This document shows positions 42,166 to 50,766 of a stretch of 64,000 nt of DNA, one piece after another. Within the stretch, counting starts at the first letter, position 1. Each line of letters starts with the position of its first letter. Made by a program: the position numbers and the translations under genes. Origin of the DNA: Nostoc mirabile CHAB5784 (GTDB taxonomy: Bacteria; Cyanobacteriota; Cyanobacteriia; Cyanobacteriales; Nostocaceae); NCBI RefSeq assembly GCF_020829645.1, contig NZ_JAIVFS010000040.1:1-64000 (forward strand), given 5' to 3'. The notes below the pieces were generated by a model. The model made no database searches and was not told the DNA's origin. It was given only the letters and a program-made list of their open reading frames with translations.

Positions 42166-42546
42166 ATGGCAGAATTCACCATTCAAATTCCCGATGAACT
42201 AGCTCAACGTTTAGAACCCCTCCAAAATCGCTTACCCGAATTGCTTTGGAGATTATTAGACGTTGTTAATCTACCAATAACGATCCAGCCAACAGTTAAC
42301 CCTGAGACTACAAATATTCCAGCAGTTTATCAAGAAGTTATTGATTTTTTAATTAAAGGGCCAAAACCAGAAGAAATTATTAATTTTAAAGTTTCATTTC
42401 AATCTCAAACACGCCTACAAGAACTACTAGAAAAAAATCGTTCTGCAACACTCAGTCAAATGGAATTAGCAGAATTAGATGTTTATGAGCAGCTAGAGCA
42501 GATGATGAGTTTATTAAAAGCACGAGCTTATTCTGCAATCAGCTAA
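42166..42546 (+). CDS. Hypothetical protein paired with an HNH nuclease
   Basis: A 126-residue protein beginning MAEFTIQIPDELAQRLEPLQ, with the strand then helix start of ribbon-helix-helix or antitoxin-like proteins, followed by polar helical sequence ending LDVYEQLEQMMSLLKARAYS. I do not recognise the family further. An HNH endonuclease gene follows 183 bp downstream, with a hairpin repeat between; in related cyanobacteria such small proteins commonly precede HNH genes, so the two probably act together. Confidence 0.65.
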   Translation: MAEFTIQIPDELAQRLEPLQNRLPELLWRLLDVVNLPITIQPTVNPETTNIPAVYQEVIDFLIKGPKPEEIINFKVSFQSQTRLQELLEKNRSATLSQMELAELDVYEQLEQMMSLLKARAYSAIS

Positions 42547-42589
42547 CATGACTTCTAATATCAGGTTCGATTAAACACTTATAATATCT

Positions 42590-42667
42590 GTAGGTTGGGT
42601 TGAGGAACGAAACCCAACATTTGATCCATGTTAATGTTGGGTTTCACTGCCGTTCAACCCAACCTAC
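42590..42667. repeat. GTAGGTTGGGTT palindromic repeat
   Basis: GTAGGTTGGGTT..AACGAAACCCAACA and TGTTGGGTTTC..AACCCAACCTAC form a 78-bp inverted repeat (a REP-like element common in cyanobacteria) between the 126-residue gene and the HNH gene. Confidence 0.85.
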
Positions 42668-42728
42668 CAACCTACATTGATAGATTTTATTATAAGTAAT
42701 CCGACGTACTTGATATAATTCGATTTCT

Positions 42729-43121
42729 GTGGAACTTCGTAGGTTAGTGAGCCAGAGAGCTTCAGCACGCTGTGAATATTGCCAAATCCATCAAAACTTT
42801 TCTATTTATACCCATGAAGTAGACCATATTATTGCCGTCAAACATGGGGGTGAAACTACTGCTGAGAATTTGGCACTTTCATGTTTATCCTGTAACCGTC
42901 ACAAAGGCTCTGATTTTGCTACTATAGACCAGCTTACTCAAGAAATTGTCCCATTGTTTAATCCCCGCCGCCTAGTTTGGGATGAACATTTTTATCTTGA
43001 AAATGCCAGGATAGAAGGAAAAACTCAGATTGGTCAAGGGACTGCAAGGTTACTTCAATTTAATGTTCCCAATCGGGTGCTTTCTCGACAAGTGTTGATA
43101 AGTCAAGGACAATACCCGTAG
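42729..43121 (+). CDS. HNH endonuclease
   Basis: A 130-residue HNH nuclease: CEYCQIHQN is the first CxxC, THEVDHIIAVKHGGETTAEN the H-x-x-D-H catalytic part, and LALSCLSCNRHKGSD the second CxxC with N and H. It cuts DNA using a beta-beta-alpha metal site; the target and role (defence or homing) are unknown. The start GTG 42729 has no strong ribosome site. It is downstream of a small partner gene. Confidence 0.9.
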   Translation: MELRRLVSQRASARCEYCQIHQNFSIYTHEVDHIIAVKHGGETTAENLALSCLSCNRHKGSDFATIDQLTQEIVPLFNPRRLVWDEHFYLENARIEGKTQIGQGTARLLQFNVPNRVLSRQVLISQGQYP

Positions 43122-43130
43122 ATATAAGAT

Positions 43131-43373
43131 CAAGTCGAATTTTGCTCCCAGAGCAATAGGGAATTTATTGTTTTTGTTAGTTGTCCTCCAACCTTAGCCC
43201 CAGACCAAATTATGTTTAGGTTGAAAGGTTACACTTCTAGAGTGCTAAGACAGGAATTTCCGCATCTACTAAGACTACCCTCAATGTGGACAAGAAGTTA
43301 TTTTTGTGGGACGGCTGGTGATGCCTCAAGTGAGACGATTAAAAAGTATATCGCCAACCAAAAAACACGATAA
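43131..43373 (+). pseudogene. IS200-type TnpA transposase C-terminal fragment
   Basis: The frame IVFVSCPPTLAPDQIMFRLK, PHLLRLPSMWTRSYFCGTAG, SSETIKKYIANQKTR ends TAA at 43371-43373. This is the C-terminal half of a Y1 (HUH-type) IS200/IS605 TnpA, with the catalytic tyrosine helix (IKKYI) present but the HUH histidines lost with the N-terminus. No start is available. Confidence 0.85.
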
Positions 43374-43426
43374 CATTGGGACTGCCTCTTTTGCCCGCAC
43401 TCTTTGCATCCCACCCCTAAAGGACA

Positions 43427-43463
43427 CAAAAGACTAAAAACTTTTTGGGTTTTTAGTCTTTTG
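43427..43463. terminator. Bidirectional terminator
   Basis: CAAAAGACTAAAAAC (43427-43441) pairs perfectly with GTTTTTAGTCTTTTG (43449-43463), with T/A-rich flanks. It lies 42 bp beyond the stop of the leftward hpnB-like gene and after the rightward fragment. Confidence 0.85.
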
Positions 43464-43505
43464 TTGGTGGGCTTTCTGCTCTAAGAGTTGTAAACTTAAG
43501 AAATG

Positions 43506-44777
43506 TTAAGGGGTGGGATAAACTCTTCCTTTCCAAGCGCCGCCGCGTCCTTGCCAATGACGTAGTGCTGAGTCTAGAGTCATCAGAGTATAGAGGAAAG
43601 CGATCGCAGGTAAACTAAATGTTAACCAAGGAGAACATTTATAAAAGCGGATCGTTGGGTAGTAAGCCAACGACATTAACAACCATCCTAATAAACCTGT
43701 AAGTGCGATCGCCCAATTGCCCCAAACTGCACCCAGAATTATACACACCGGTGGAACTAGATAAATCAGAGGCATTCCTACCAAAGTTCCCAATAATAGT
43801 AATGGAGAATAATTCAGTTGGGTATAAGCAGTACGAGCAACCATATCCCAAATCGTCGCCAGCGAGTCATAAGGACGCAGACTCCGAGTCAATGTACTCA
43901 ATCCTAGCCAGATACGCCCTTGATTGGGGATTGGGCATGGGGCATGGGCATGGTTATTATTTTCCTTGTCCCCCTTGTCTCCCCTGCTCTCCTGCTTCCC
44001 CACTCCCCACTCCCTACTCCCCACTCCCCCACTCTGCTTAACAGCTTTAGCAAGGGCGCAATCGTCAATTAAAGCTTGGCGAATGACTTGAATACCCCCG
44101 ATTCGCTCTAAAGCTTCACGGGCGATCAGAATAGATCCGCCGGCGGCTCCTGCGGTGGGATTGTTAGGATTATTCACCCAGCGGAAGGGATAGAGTTTTT
44201 GAAAGAAAAAGACGAAAGCTGGAATCAAAAATTTTTCCCAAAAGCTCTCACACCTGAGTCGCACCATTACCGAAACCAAGTCCAAATCTTCCTGCATAGC
44301 TTTCTTCACGAGTCGGCGGAGATTACCAGGATCGTGTTCGATATCTGCGTCAGTCAGCAAAAAATAATCGGGTGCAAATTTACTAGCGCTCTTTATGCCT
44401 TGCTCAACTGCCCAAAGTTTACCCGACCAATCGGGAGGCAGTGAAACGCCAGAGATAATATGCAATTGCTGGGGTTTACCGAGGGCGTGTGCAACTCCTT
44501 CGGCAAAATTTGCTGTCCGGTCTGTGCTGCGATCGTCTACTAAAAACACGTTGAAAGAACCAGGATAATCTTGGAGTAGGAGCGATCGCAGTGTGGTTGG
44601 TATGAACTCAGCTTCGTTACGCGCTGGAACCACGGCACAAACCACAGGTAACGATTCTAGCTGAGTTTCTGTAACCTCTAATTGCTGGTCTACCCGCCAA
44701 AATTGTCCCCAAAAACACAGTAATCCTAACCAAATTGTCAAGGATAAGAGCATCAATCCTAATACAATTACATCCAT
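43506..44777 (-). CDS. hpnB: Hopanoid-associated glycosyltransferase HpnB, with an inserted segment
   Basis: A 423-residue family 2 glycosyltransferase like hopene-associated HpnB: VVPARNEAEFIPTTLRSLLL, FNVFLVDDRSTDRTANFAEG, YFLLTDADIEHDPGNLRRLV and TAGAAGGSILIAREALERIG, followed by membrane segments (LLLLGTLVGMPLIYLVPPV). Residues about 248-283 (SGGVGSREWGVGKQESRGDK and onward) match no part of the family; the DNA there is a dispersed GGGAGTGGGGAG-type repeat in frame. Without it the protein has the usual size of about 388. Shc is located 2.8 kb away. ATG 44777. Confidence 0.85.
   Translation of the reverse strand: MDVIVLGLMLLSLTIWLGLLCFWGQFWRVDQQLEVTETQLESLPVVCAVVPARNEAEFIPTTLRSLLLQDYPGSFNVFLVDDRSTDRTANFAEGVAHALGKPQQLHIISGVSLPPDWSGKLWAVEQGIKSASKFAPDYFLLTDADIEHDPGNLRRLVKKAMQEDLDLVSVMVRLRCESFWEKFLIPAFVFFFQKLYPFRWVNNPNNPTAGAAGGSILIAREALERIGGIQVIRQALIDDCALAKAVKQSGGVGSREWGVGKQESRGDKGDKENNNHAHAPCPIPNQGRIWLGLSTLTRSLRPYDSLATIWDMVARTAYTQLNYSPLLLLGTLVGMPLIYLVPPVCIILGAVWGNWAIALTGLLGWLLMSLAYYPTIRFYKCSPWLTFSLPAIAFLYTLMTLDSALRHWQGRGGAWKGRVYPTP
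43925..44037. repeat. In-frame repeat insertion in hpnB
   Basis: GGCATGGGGCATGGGCATGG and a run of CCCCACTCCC units, as in intergenic regions (47430, 60890), are inside the hpnB frame. The length is about 36 codons and no stop is created on the coding strand. Confidence 0.75.
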
Positions 44778-44849
44778 GACCGCCGCTATCTCCCTGTGTA
44801 AAATCCAAAATCACTCTACCTTGGTATTGGCGATCGCCTATTCCTAAAA

Positions 44850-45886
44850 TCACAAGCCCCAGCCCCGCCATAAGTATTCGGTAAGTTGCTGTCCCACACG
44901 ACGTTCTTCTTTGGGATCGGGGTTTAAATACCAACGCACAGATTGATAGAGTAGATGGCGGTGCAGATCAAAGGTGGCTTCGATTAGTTCACCATAGTTT
45001 CTGGCAGCATCAAGTGCCCAGTTGTAATAAACAAAGATTGCAGAGATGATGCCTACAAATACCGCCCACCATGCCCAAACTGTCCAGAGGATAAATAGCA
45101 GACTCCACAACCAGACGCGGGCGGCGGTGTTGAGGTCGGCGCGGGCTTCTTGCAGGTCTTTTTTGACAGCATCAGGAAGGAGAAGCCACAGGCGTGATCA
45201 GCAGACGATCGCATCCAATCCATATTTTTTCAAGGGGCGCTGTTCAGCAGCACGGAGGATGTTGCCCAGGCGGGTGGGCATGAGTTGGTCGTGCAGGGGT
45301 AGGTAGTGTTGTTGCAAGTCAAGCGATATAAGCTCATCCTTAATTTCAGAGCGCAATTTATCTAAGCGTTGTTTTAGCTCCTGGTTGGTGAGCTTTTGCA
45401 ATCGTTTTTCGTTGGAATGTAGTTGATTATGTTGCTGCAAGATAAAGTCTATGACTTCTTTTTTTTGCTGATCTGTAAGCTGCGAGAAATTAAAATTTGC
45501 AAATTTCTGAGATTGCTTATCGAGTTGTTTAAGTGTTTGCCAGCGATCGCTAATCCGTTGACTGCGTTTCGCTTCTTTGGCGATCAACCAACGACGCAAA
45601 GGACGCAGCCAAGGATGCCAGTAGCCTTCCAGAAAGCGCAGCACAGGCAAATCGAAGCGTTGCACCACGAAGGCAGAGGCGACAATCAGGCACAAAACCC
45701 CGACCAGGAGGGCGATTTGTAATGGTTCAGGCTGTTGGCTGAACCAAGGCTAGGACGTTTCCAGCCAAAGTGCTGTAGCCCAGCGGCGGCTCCCCCTGCC
45801 CAAAAGACAAAAGCGGGGGTGAGCAGGTTGGCAAGCCATTGTTCGGCGAGTTTGCTGCCAAAGCTTTCCAGGAATTTTGCGGACAT
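44850..45886 (-). pseudogene. Broken membrane-protein gene (frameshift plus stop)
   Basis: Three pieces read in order on the minus strand: MSAKFLESFGSKLAEQWLAN then LLTPAFVFWAGG (45886 down to about 45760), a frame change giving SQQPEPLQIALLVGVLCLIV and VVQRFDLPVLRFLEGYW to YGLDAIVC, then TGA at 45198-45200, and in the same frame LLLPDAVKKDLQEARADLNT and RVWLWSLLFILWTVWAWW down to 44850. Repaired, it would be about 345 residues with two membrane regions and a central coiled coil. I do not know the function. One frameshift near 45750 and one in-frame stop make it a pseudogene unless sequencing errors are to blame. Confidence 0.8.
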
Positions 45887-45917
45887 GGTGTGACCGAGAG
45901 AGTTGATAGGGCTGGGG

Positions 45918-46481
45918 CTATTCGGTTAGCCAACTGAAGAGTTTACCAACAGTGAGGCTGAAGGATTCGGCAAAGGGTGGGACGGGTAAGCGATCGCTTT
46001 CTTGTTCATAGACAGCGATGGTGCGATCGGCAAAATAAACAAACACCAGTTCCTCTTCTGGGTCAATCAACCATCCCATTTGGGTGCTGTGGGCAAGGCT
46101 GTGGAGGATGTTGCGGATAACTTTAGTTTGGCTTTGGTCGGGGGAGAGGATTTCTATCGTCCAGTCGGGTGCGATAGCGAAGGTATTGGAAACTTTGCCA
46201 TTTTGATCGCGGGGAATGCGTTCCCAAGTGAAGACTGCAATATCAGGAACAATCGACCTACCACCAAAAGTGCAGCGGAGTTCTGAATAAGCGCGGGCGA
46301 TGTGTTCGGGTTTGAGTGCTTGGTTGATGTCAGTACCAAGGTCAAGTTGAACTGTACTGTGTTTTCCTTGGGGCATGGGTTTCTGGATAATTTGACCGTC
46401 GATGAATTCACTAGCAGGTTTGGTTTCTGGCAGATGGAGAAATTCATCAAGGGTCAGGGGTTTGGCGGGAGTTTGAACCAT
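45918..46481 (-). CDS. Uma2-family (DUF820) endonuclease-like protein
   Basis: About 187 residues from ATG 46481 (MVQTPAKPLTLDEFLHLPET), the standard Uma2 N-terminus. IVPDIAVFTWERIPRDQNG holds the acidic residue, APDWTIEILSPDQSQTKVIR the E-x-L-S-P-x-x-x-x-x-K motif, and MGWLIDPEEELVFVYFADRT the final strand pair. The longer frame to 46655 overlaps the upstream gene's end and is not used. It shows full catalytic residues. Leftward, 44 bp after the zinc-ribbon protein gene; the function of the family is unknown. Confidence 0.88.
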   Translation of the reverse strand: MVQTPAKPLTLDEFLHLPETKPASEFIDGQIIQKPMPQGKHSTVQLDLGTDINQALKPEHIARAYSELRCTFGGRSIVPDIAVFTWERIPRDQNGKVSNTFAIAPDWTIEILSPDQSQTKVIRNILHSLAHSTQMGWLIDPEEELVFVYFADRTIAVYEQESDRLPVPPFAESFSLTVGKLFSWLTE

Positions 46482-46524
46482 TGCCGTTTGGGGTGCGTGG
46501 GTTGTGAGTATTGTATCGTTATGG

Positions 46525-47124
46525 TTAAGCGCGTTCGAGGAGAACGTTGTGAGTGGGGCAAAGGGGTGGCTTAATGCCAGCTTTGGGACAATACCATGTG
46601 TGGTCGCACTGAGGACATTTAAATTCGGGTGCAGGAATAGGTTCTGATGGGTCACCAGGTAGTCGTACCCAACCTATCTGTACTCCAGCTACATTTCCAG
46701 ATATAGTTATATTCTTCCATTGCTGAAATTGCGTTGGTTCATTGGGCTTGTCTTGATGCTGCGCTAAAAACCGATCAACTTGTTGGGCATTGCCTTTGCT
46801 GTTTGCCACAAGTTGCAACACTTCTAACAAAAACTGCTCTGAATCTTCCGGTGACTCCTCTGCTCCAGCATCCGTTATTTCCATTGCTTGTGCCAACTGC
46901 TTTGCCGTTTCCAACAGCCAGCGTGCCTCATTCCCATTGCCTTGACTATCCAAATCCGCTGCATACTGCTGCATCACCGCTAATAGCTCTGCATCCACCA
47001 ACTCAGCGTGCTGCGGCAAGACGGCTAACTTTTCCCCAATAGCACAACCTAAAAGCTGCTTAATGAGGTTCGCATAAGCCTGCATTCTTTGTTCATCCAT
47101 AACCAGAGGTTTCCTAAAAGTCAA
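46525..47124 (-). CDS. CHAT-protein-like N-terminal region fused to a zinc ribbon
   Basis: A 199-residue protein. MDEQRMQAYANLIKQLLGCA IGEKL..ELVDAELLAVMQQYA resembles the N-terminal helical region (about 90 residues) that precedes CHAT or TPR domains in many cyanobacterial proteins. Here no CHAT domain follows; instead the last 35 residues hold EFKCPQCDHTWYCPKAGIKP PLCPTHN, a four-cysteine/histidine zinc ribbon. I know no function. It may be an adaptor derived from a CHAT-type signalling protein. Start ATG 47124, or 47100 (MDEQRM). Confidence 0.7.
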   Translation of the reverse strand: MTFRKPLVMDEQRMQAYANLIKQLLGCAIGEKLAVLPQHAELVDAELLAVMQQYAADLDSQGNGNEARWLLETAKQLAQAMEITDAGAEESPEDSEQFLLEVLQLVANSKGNAQQVDRFLAQHQDKPNEPTQFQQWKNITISGNVAGVQIGWVRLPGDPSEPIPAPEFKCPQCDHTWYCPKAGIKPPLCPTHNVLLERA

Positions 47125-47581
47125 AAATTGGGAATTAACTGCGATTCTTGCCCTAATATTTAGATTTAGTGACTGCGATCGCTCTGTCAGCCGTACAAAA
47201 AAACACTACAAGATGAGGATTAACTTTTCCTGAAAGTTTTTGCTACGCACGTACATAGTTTTAGCAAGATATTTCGGGGACAACTTCTCTGATCTGGTGA
47301 GTTAATGTGTGGAATTTTCACCGAAGGAGGCTGAATCTATTGCAAATTTTCAGTGACTCAGACAGAATATAGGACTATGATTTGATTTCTGAAAAATCTC
47401 CGTACAACTCGAAAAGCGTGATTCCGTATTCCCTACTCCCTACTCCCCACTCCCCGCCTACGTAGATAATTTCAAAAATCAAATATGATTCCTATACTAT
47501 GTCTAGTGATAGAGAAAAAATTTTTTCATCATAATATTGCCGTGTTCATAACTAGTGTTGGGTGTTGAGGTTAAATAGTTT
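47125..47581. other. Gene-free stretch upstream of shc
   Basis: No gene is visible. It contains TTCCCTACTCCCTACTCCCC-type 7-bp repeats (about 47428-47457). The last 100 bp, AT-rich with TTATAATATTG-like sequences, should contain the shc promoter. Confidence 0.6.
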
Positions 47582-49501
47582 TTGATGCAAACACAAGACA
47601 GGGTAAAAGTCAATCAAGTCGCAACGGCGATCGCAGCCAGTCAACAATATTTGCAATCGATTCAAAATCCCGTAGGTTACTGGTGGGCAGAGTTAGAATC
47701 CAATGTCACCATTACTGCTGAAGTTGTCCTTTTGCATAAAATTTGGGGAACAGACCAAGGTAGACCTTTACACAAAGTTGCAGCCTACCTGCTCCAAGAG
47801 CAACGGCAGCATGGCGGTTGGGAACTTTACTACGGTGATGGTGGAGAACTTAGCACCTCGGTTGAAGCCTACATGGCGTTAAGGCTGCTAGGTGTACCAG
47901 CAACCGATCCGGCAATGATTCGGGCGCAAGCCTTTATTCTCCAACGGGGTGGGATTAGCAAAACTCGGATTTTTACCAAGTTGCATTTAGCTTTGATTGG
48001 CTGCTACAACTGGCGCGGTATTCCCTCGCTACCAGCTTGGGTGATGCTGTTGCCAAAAGCTTTCCCAGTTAATATCTACGAAATGTCTAGCTGGGCGCGT
48101 TCCAGCACAGTGCCGTTGTTGATTGTGTGCGATCGCAAACCTGTTTTTATCACTGATCCAACTATCAACCTAGATGAACTATACGCTGAAGGCGTTGATC
48201 AAGTGCGGTGGGAATTACCCCAAACTGGCGATTGGACAGATTTATTCCTTACCCTTGATCAGGGGTTCAAGTTTGCAGAAAGTCTGAATTTAGTTCCCTT
48301 TCGTGAAGAAGGCATCAAAGCCGCCGAAAAATGGATTTTAGAGCGCCAAGAAGCCACAGGTGACTGGGGTGGGATTATTCCGGCAATGTTGAATTCAATG
48401 CTGGCTTTGCGGTGTCTGAATTATGACCGAAGCGACCCCATTGTAGAACGAGGTTTGCAAGCAATTGATAACTTTGCCATTGAAACAGAGGATAGCTACC
48501 GAGTTCAACCTTGTATTTCACCCGTCTGGGATACAGCTTGGGCGATACGTGCCTTAGTAGAATCTGGCTTTGCACCAGATCATCCCGTTGTGGTGCAAGC
48601 TGGAGAATGGTTGTTGCAAAAACAAATTTTAGATTACGGAGATTGGGCTGTAAAAAATCGTCAGGGAAAACCAGGGGCTTGGGCGTTTGAGTTTGACAAT
48701 CGCTTTTATCCCGATGTAGACGACTCGGCTGTGGTGGTGATGGCTTTACATTTGGCAAAACTCCCCAACGAAGAACTCAAGCAGGCTGCGATCGCTCGGG
48801 CCTTAAACTGGATTGCATCTATGCAATGTAAACCAGGTGGGTGGGCTGCCTTTGATTTGGATAACGATCAAGATTGGCTTAACTCCATCCCTTATGGCGA
48901 CTTGAAAGCGATGATTGATCCAAACACCGCAGATGTTACGGCTAGAGTCGTAGAAATGCTGGGTGCTTGTGATTTGTCAATTGATACTTATAATTTAGAG
49001 CGATCGCTTACTTATCTTCACAGCGAACAAGAAACCGAAGGCTGTTGGTTTGGTCGTTGGGGTGTCAACTATATCTACGGCACCAGTGGCGTTTTATCAG
49101 CCTTGGCGTTAATTGCTCCTCAAAAGCATAAACTCAGTATAGAACGAGGAGCAGCTTGGTTAATCGGATGTCAAAATCCAGATGGTGGTTGGGGTGAGAC
49201 TTGCCGCAGCTACGACGACCCCAGTCTTAAAGGAAAAGGAAATAGTACTGCATCTCAAACTGCTTGGGCTTTAATTGGCCTCTTGGCAGCAGGTGAAGCA
49301 ACTGGTAAATTAGCTCTTGAGGCGATCGAGCGGGGAATTGCCTATCTAGTGGCAACTCAACAGCCCAATGGTACTTGGTTTGAGGCGGACTTTACAGGTA
49401 CTGGCTTTCCTTGTCATTTTTATCTCAAGTATCATCTGTATCAACAATACTTTCCTTTAATAGCTCTAGGTCGCTATCAAGCAGCGATTAGAGAAAATTA
49501 G
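47582..49501 (+). CDS. shc: Squalene-hopene cyclase
   Basis: A 639-residue triterpene cyclase that folds squalene to hopene in the membrane, the first step to hopanoids. The acid motif is D378-V-D-D (DVDDSAVVVMALHLA). Several QW repeats are visible (QEATGDWGGIIPAML, QNPDGGWGETCRSYDD, QPNGTWFEADFTGTGFPCHF), and the C-terminal active-site wall FYLKYHLYQQYFPL. The normal DVDDTA is DVDDSA here. Length is normal. Start ATG 47582 or the second codon ATG 47585. A 21-bp array follows directly. Confidence 0.96.
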   Translation: MMQTQDRVKVNQVATAIAASQQYLQSIQNPVGYWWAELESNVTITAEVVLLHKIWGTDQGRPLHKVAAYLLQEQRQHGGWELYYGDGGELSTSVEAYMALRLLGVPATDPAMIRAQAFILQRGGISKTRIFTKLHLALIGCYNWRGIPSLPAWVMLLPKAFPVNIYEMSSWARSSTVPLLIVCDRKPVFITDPTINLDELYAEGVDQVRWELPQTGDWTDLFLTLDQGFKFAESLNLVPFREEGIKAAEKWILERQEATGDWGGIIPAMLNSMLALRCLNYDRSDPIVERGLQAIDNFAIETEDSYRVQPCISPVWDTAWAIRALVESGFAPDHPVVVQAGEWLLQKQILDYGDWAVKNRQGKPGAWAFEFDNRFYPDVDDSAVVVMALHLAKLPNEELKQAAIARALNWIASMQCKPGGWAAFDLDNDQDWLNSIPYGDLKAMIDPNTADVTARVVEMLGACDLSIDTYNLERSLTYLHSEQETEGCWFGRWGVNYIYGTSGVLSALALIAPQKHKLSIERGAAWLIGCQNPDGGWGETCRSYDDPSLKGKGNSTASQTAWALIGLLAAGEATGKLALEAIERGIAYLVATQQPNGTWFEADFTGTGFPCHFYLKYHLYQQYFPLIALGRYQAAIREN

Positions 49502-49523
49502 TTTGGATGCAGTTCCTAAAATT

Positions 49524-49901
49524 AAAGCTGTGATAACTACAACTGAAGCTGTAGTTATAAACGTTCAAGTTTTCATAAGTAACGCTTAAGTCGTAGTTAA
49601 TACGACTTAAGCTTTTGTTATCTTTTCTGAAGTTGTAGTTACTACAGATGAAGTTGTTATAAGTAACGCTTAAGTTGTAGTTAATACGGCTTAAGCTTTT
49701 GTTATCTTTTCTGAAGTTGTAGTTACTACAGATGAAGTTGTAGTTAATACGGCTGAAGCTGTGATTAGGTTTGCTGAAGTTGTAGTTACTACAGATGAAG
49801 TTGTTATAAGTAACGCTTAAGTTGTAGTTAATACGGCTGAAGCTGTGATTAGGTTTGCTGAAGTTGTGGTTATGAACGTTAAAGTTGTAATCTATTACGT
49901 A
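49524..49901. repeat. 21-bp tandem array, 18 units
   Basis: Eighteen consecutive units of exactly 21 bp, most like GAAGTTGTAGTTAATACGGCT. Distinct unit types (GAAGTTGTAGTTACTACAGAT, GAAGTTGTTATAAGTAACGCT, TAAGCTTTTGTTATCTTTTCT, GAAGCTGTGATTAGGTTTGCT) recur in blocks, showing segmental duplication. TAA and TGA triplets occur in more than one frame, so the period is not kept by coding. It starts 23 bp after the shc stop. Confidence 0.97.
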
Positions 49902-49961
49902 TTTACAGGAGTTTTCATTTATTTAAAGCACATTAGTTGTAGGGGCACAGCAATGCTCATT

Positions 49962-50380
49962 GGTGTCAACTTAAGTTACAAATAGCTTAACTGTTGGCTT
50001 GACTCACCCGCCTAGAACTAAAGTTCTTTGGCTTTTAGCTAAAGTCTACTCAAGTAGACTAAAGATTTTTGGATATATATTTAGGGCTTGCTGAATAGAA
50101 TTGTAATATAGACCAGATAAGGGTTTTAAGCCTTTTTCCAACAAACAAGTGCTTTTGTTATAACATCTAGAGTCTCAAAACCCTTGCACAATCGTTAGCG
50201 ATCGCTGGGTAAATTTGGAAACTGAGCGATGAAACAACTATTTTGTAAGCTGTGTGGCTTCTACATTTGCTTGAGAGACTTATTCAGCAAGCCCTATTTA
50301 GTCATCAACAGAAGACTTTCGCTAAAAGCCAAGGAACTTCAGTTCCTTGCGGGACATAGCTTTCACGTTAAGTTGACACC
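49962..50380. repeat. About 200-bp MITE-like element, TIR GGTGTCAACTTAA (copy 3), interrupted
   Basis: Ends GGTGTCAACTTAAG and TTAAGTTGACACC, same orientation as 24739. It is split by another element at 50083-50295. Flanking CAATGCTCAT..ATGAGCAATG extends the symmetry. Confidence 0.9.
50083..50295. mobile_element. IS-end MITE, TIR AGGGCTTGCTGAATA, nested
   Basis: Perfect 15-bp inverted repeats AGGGCTTGCTGAATA / TATTCAGCAAGCCCT, 213 bp, no transposase. Flanking ATTT occurs on both sides, and the uninterrupted copy at 24739 reads TATATTTAGTCATC at this site, so the target duplication is ATTT or slightly longer. Any open frame here is accidental. Confidence 0.9.
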
Positions 50381-50693
50381 AATGAGCAATGCTGTGCCCG
50401 TAGAACGTGGTTTATATTACTTGAAAATTGCTGTAAAAAGAAAGGTGAAGCATAGCCCCACCTTTGATTCTTGACTCAACGAAAATTGGCCGTAATCCCA
50501 TCCCTTCAAAGTGTGGGAGCAATAGCCACCCGCCGATTTAGTCAATCTAATTCATAATTAATAATTACTAATTCATAATTGCAATTCTTTGGGGCTTGAA
50601 CCCACCACTGATTGTAGACCACTGAAATCAAAAATTTCAGTGGGGGCTTGAACCCATAAAATTTATGAATTATGAATTATGAATTAATAATTA

Positions 50694-50764
50694 TTTGGTC
50701 ATTGGTACTAATGACCAATGACCAATGACCAATGACCAATGACCAATGACCAATGACTAATGAC
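50694..50764. repeat. Heptanucleotide repeats TGACCAA
   Basis: About ten 7-bp units (ACCAATG with variants) just before the HCP-like gene stop. The region 50480-50693 upstream is gene-free with AATTCATAATTATGAATT-type repeats. Confidence 0.9.
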
Positions 50765-50766
50765 TA

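Noticed and set aside
50229..50474. An 81-residue ORF after shc
   Set aside because: It runs across the boundary of two nested MITEs and is made of their sequence.
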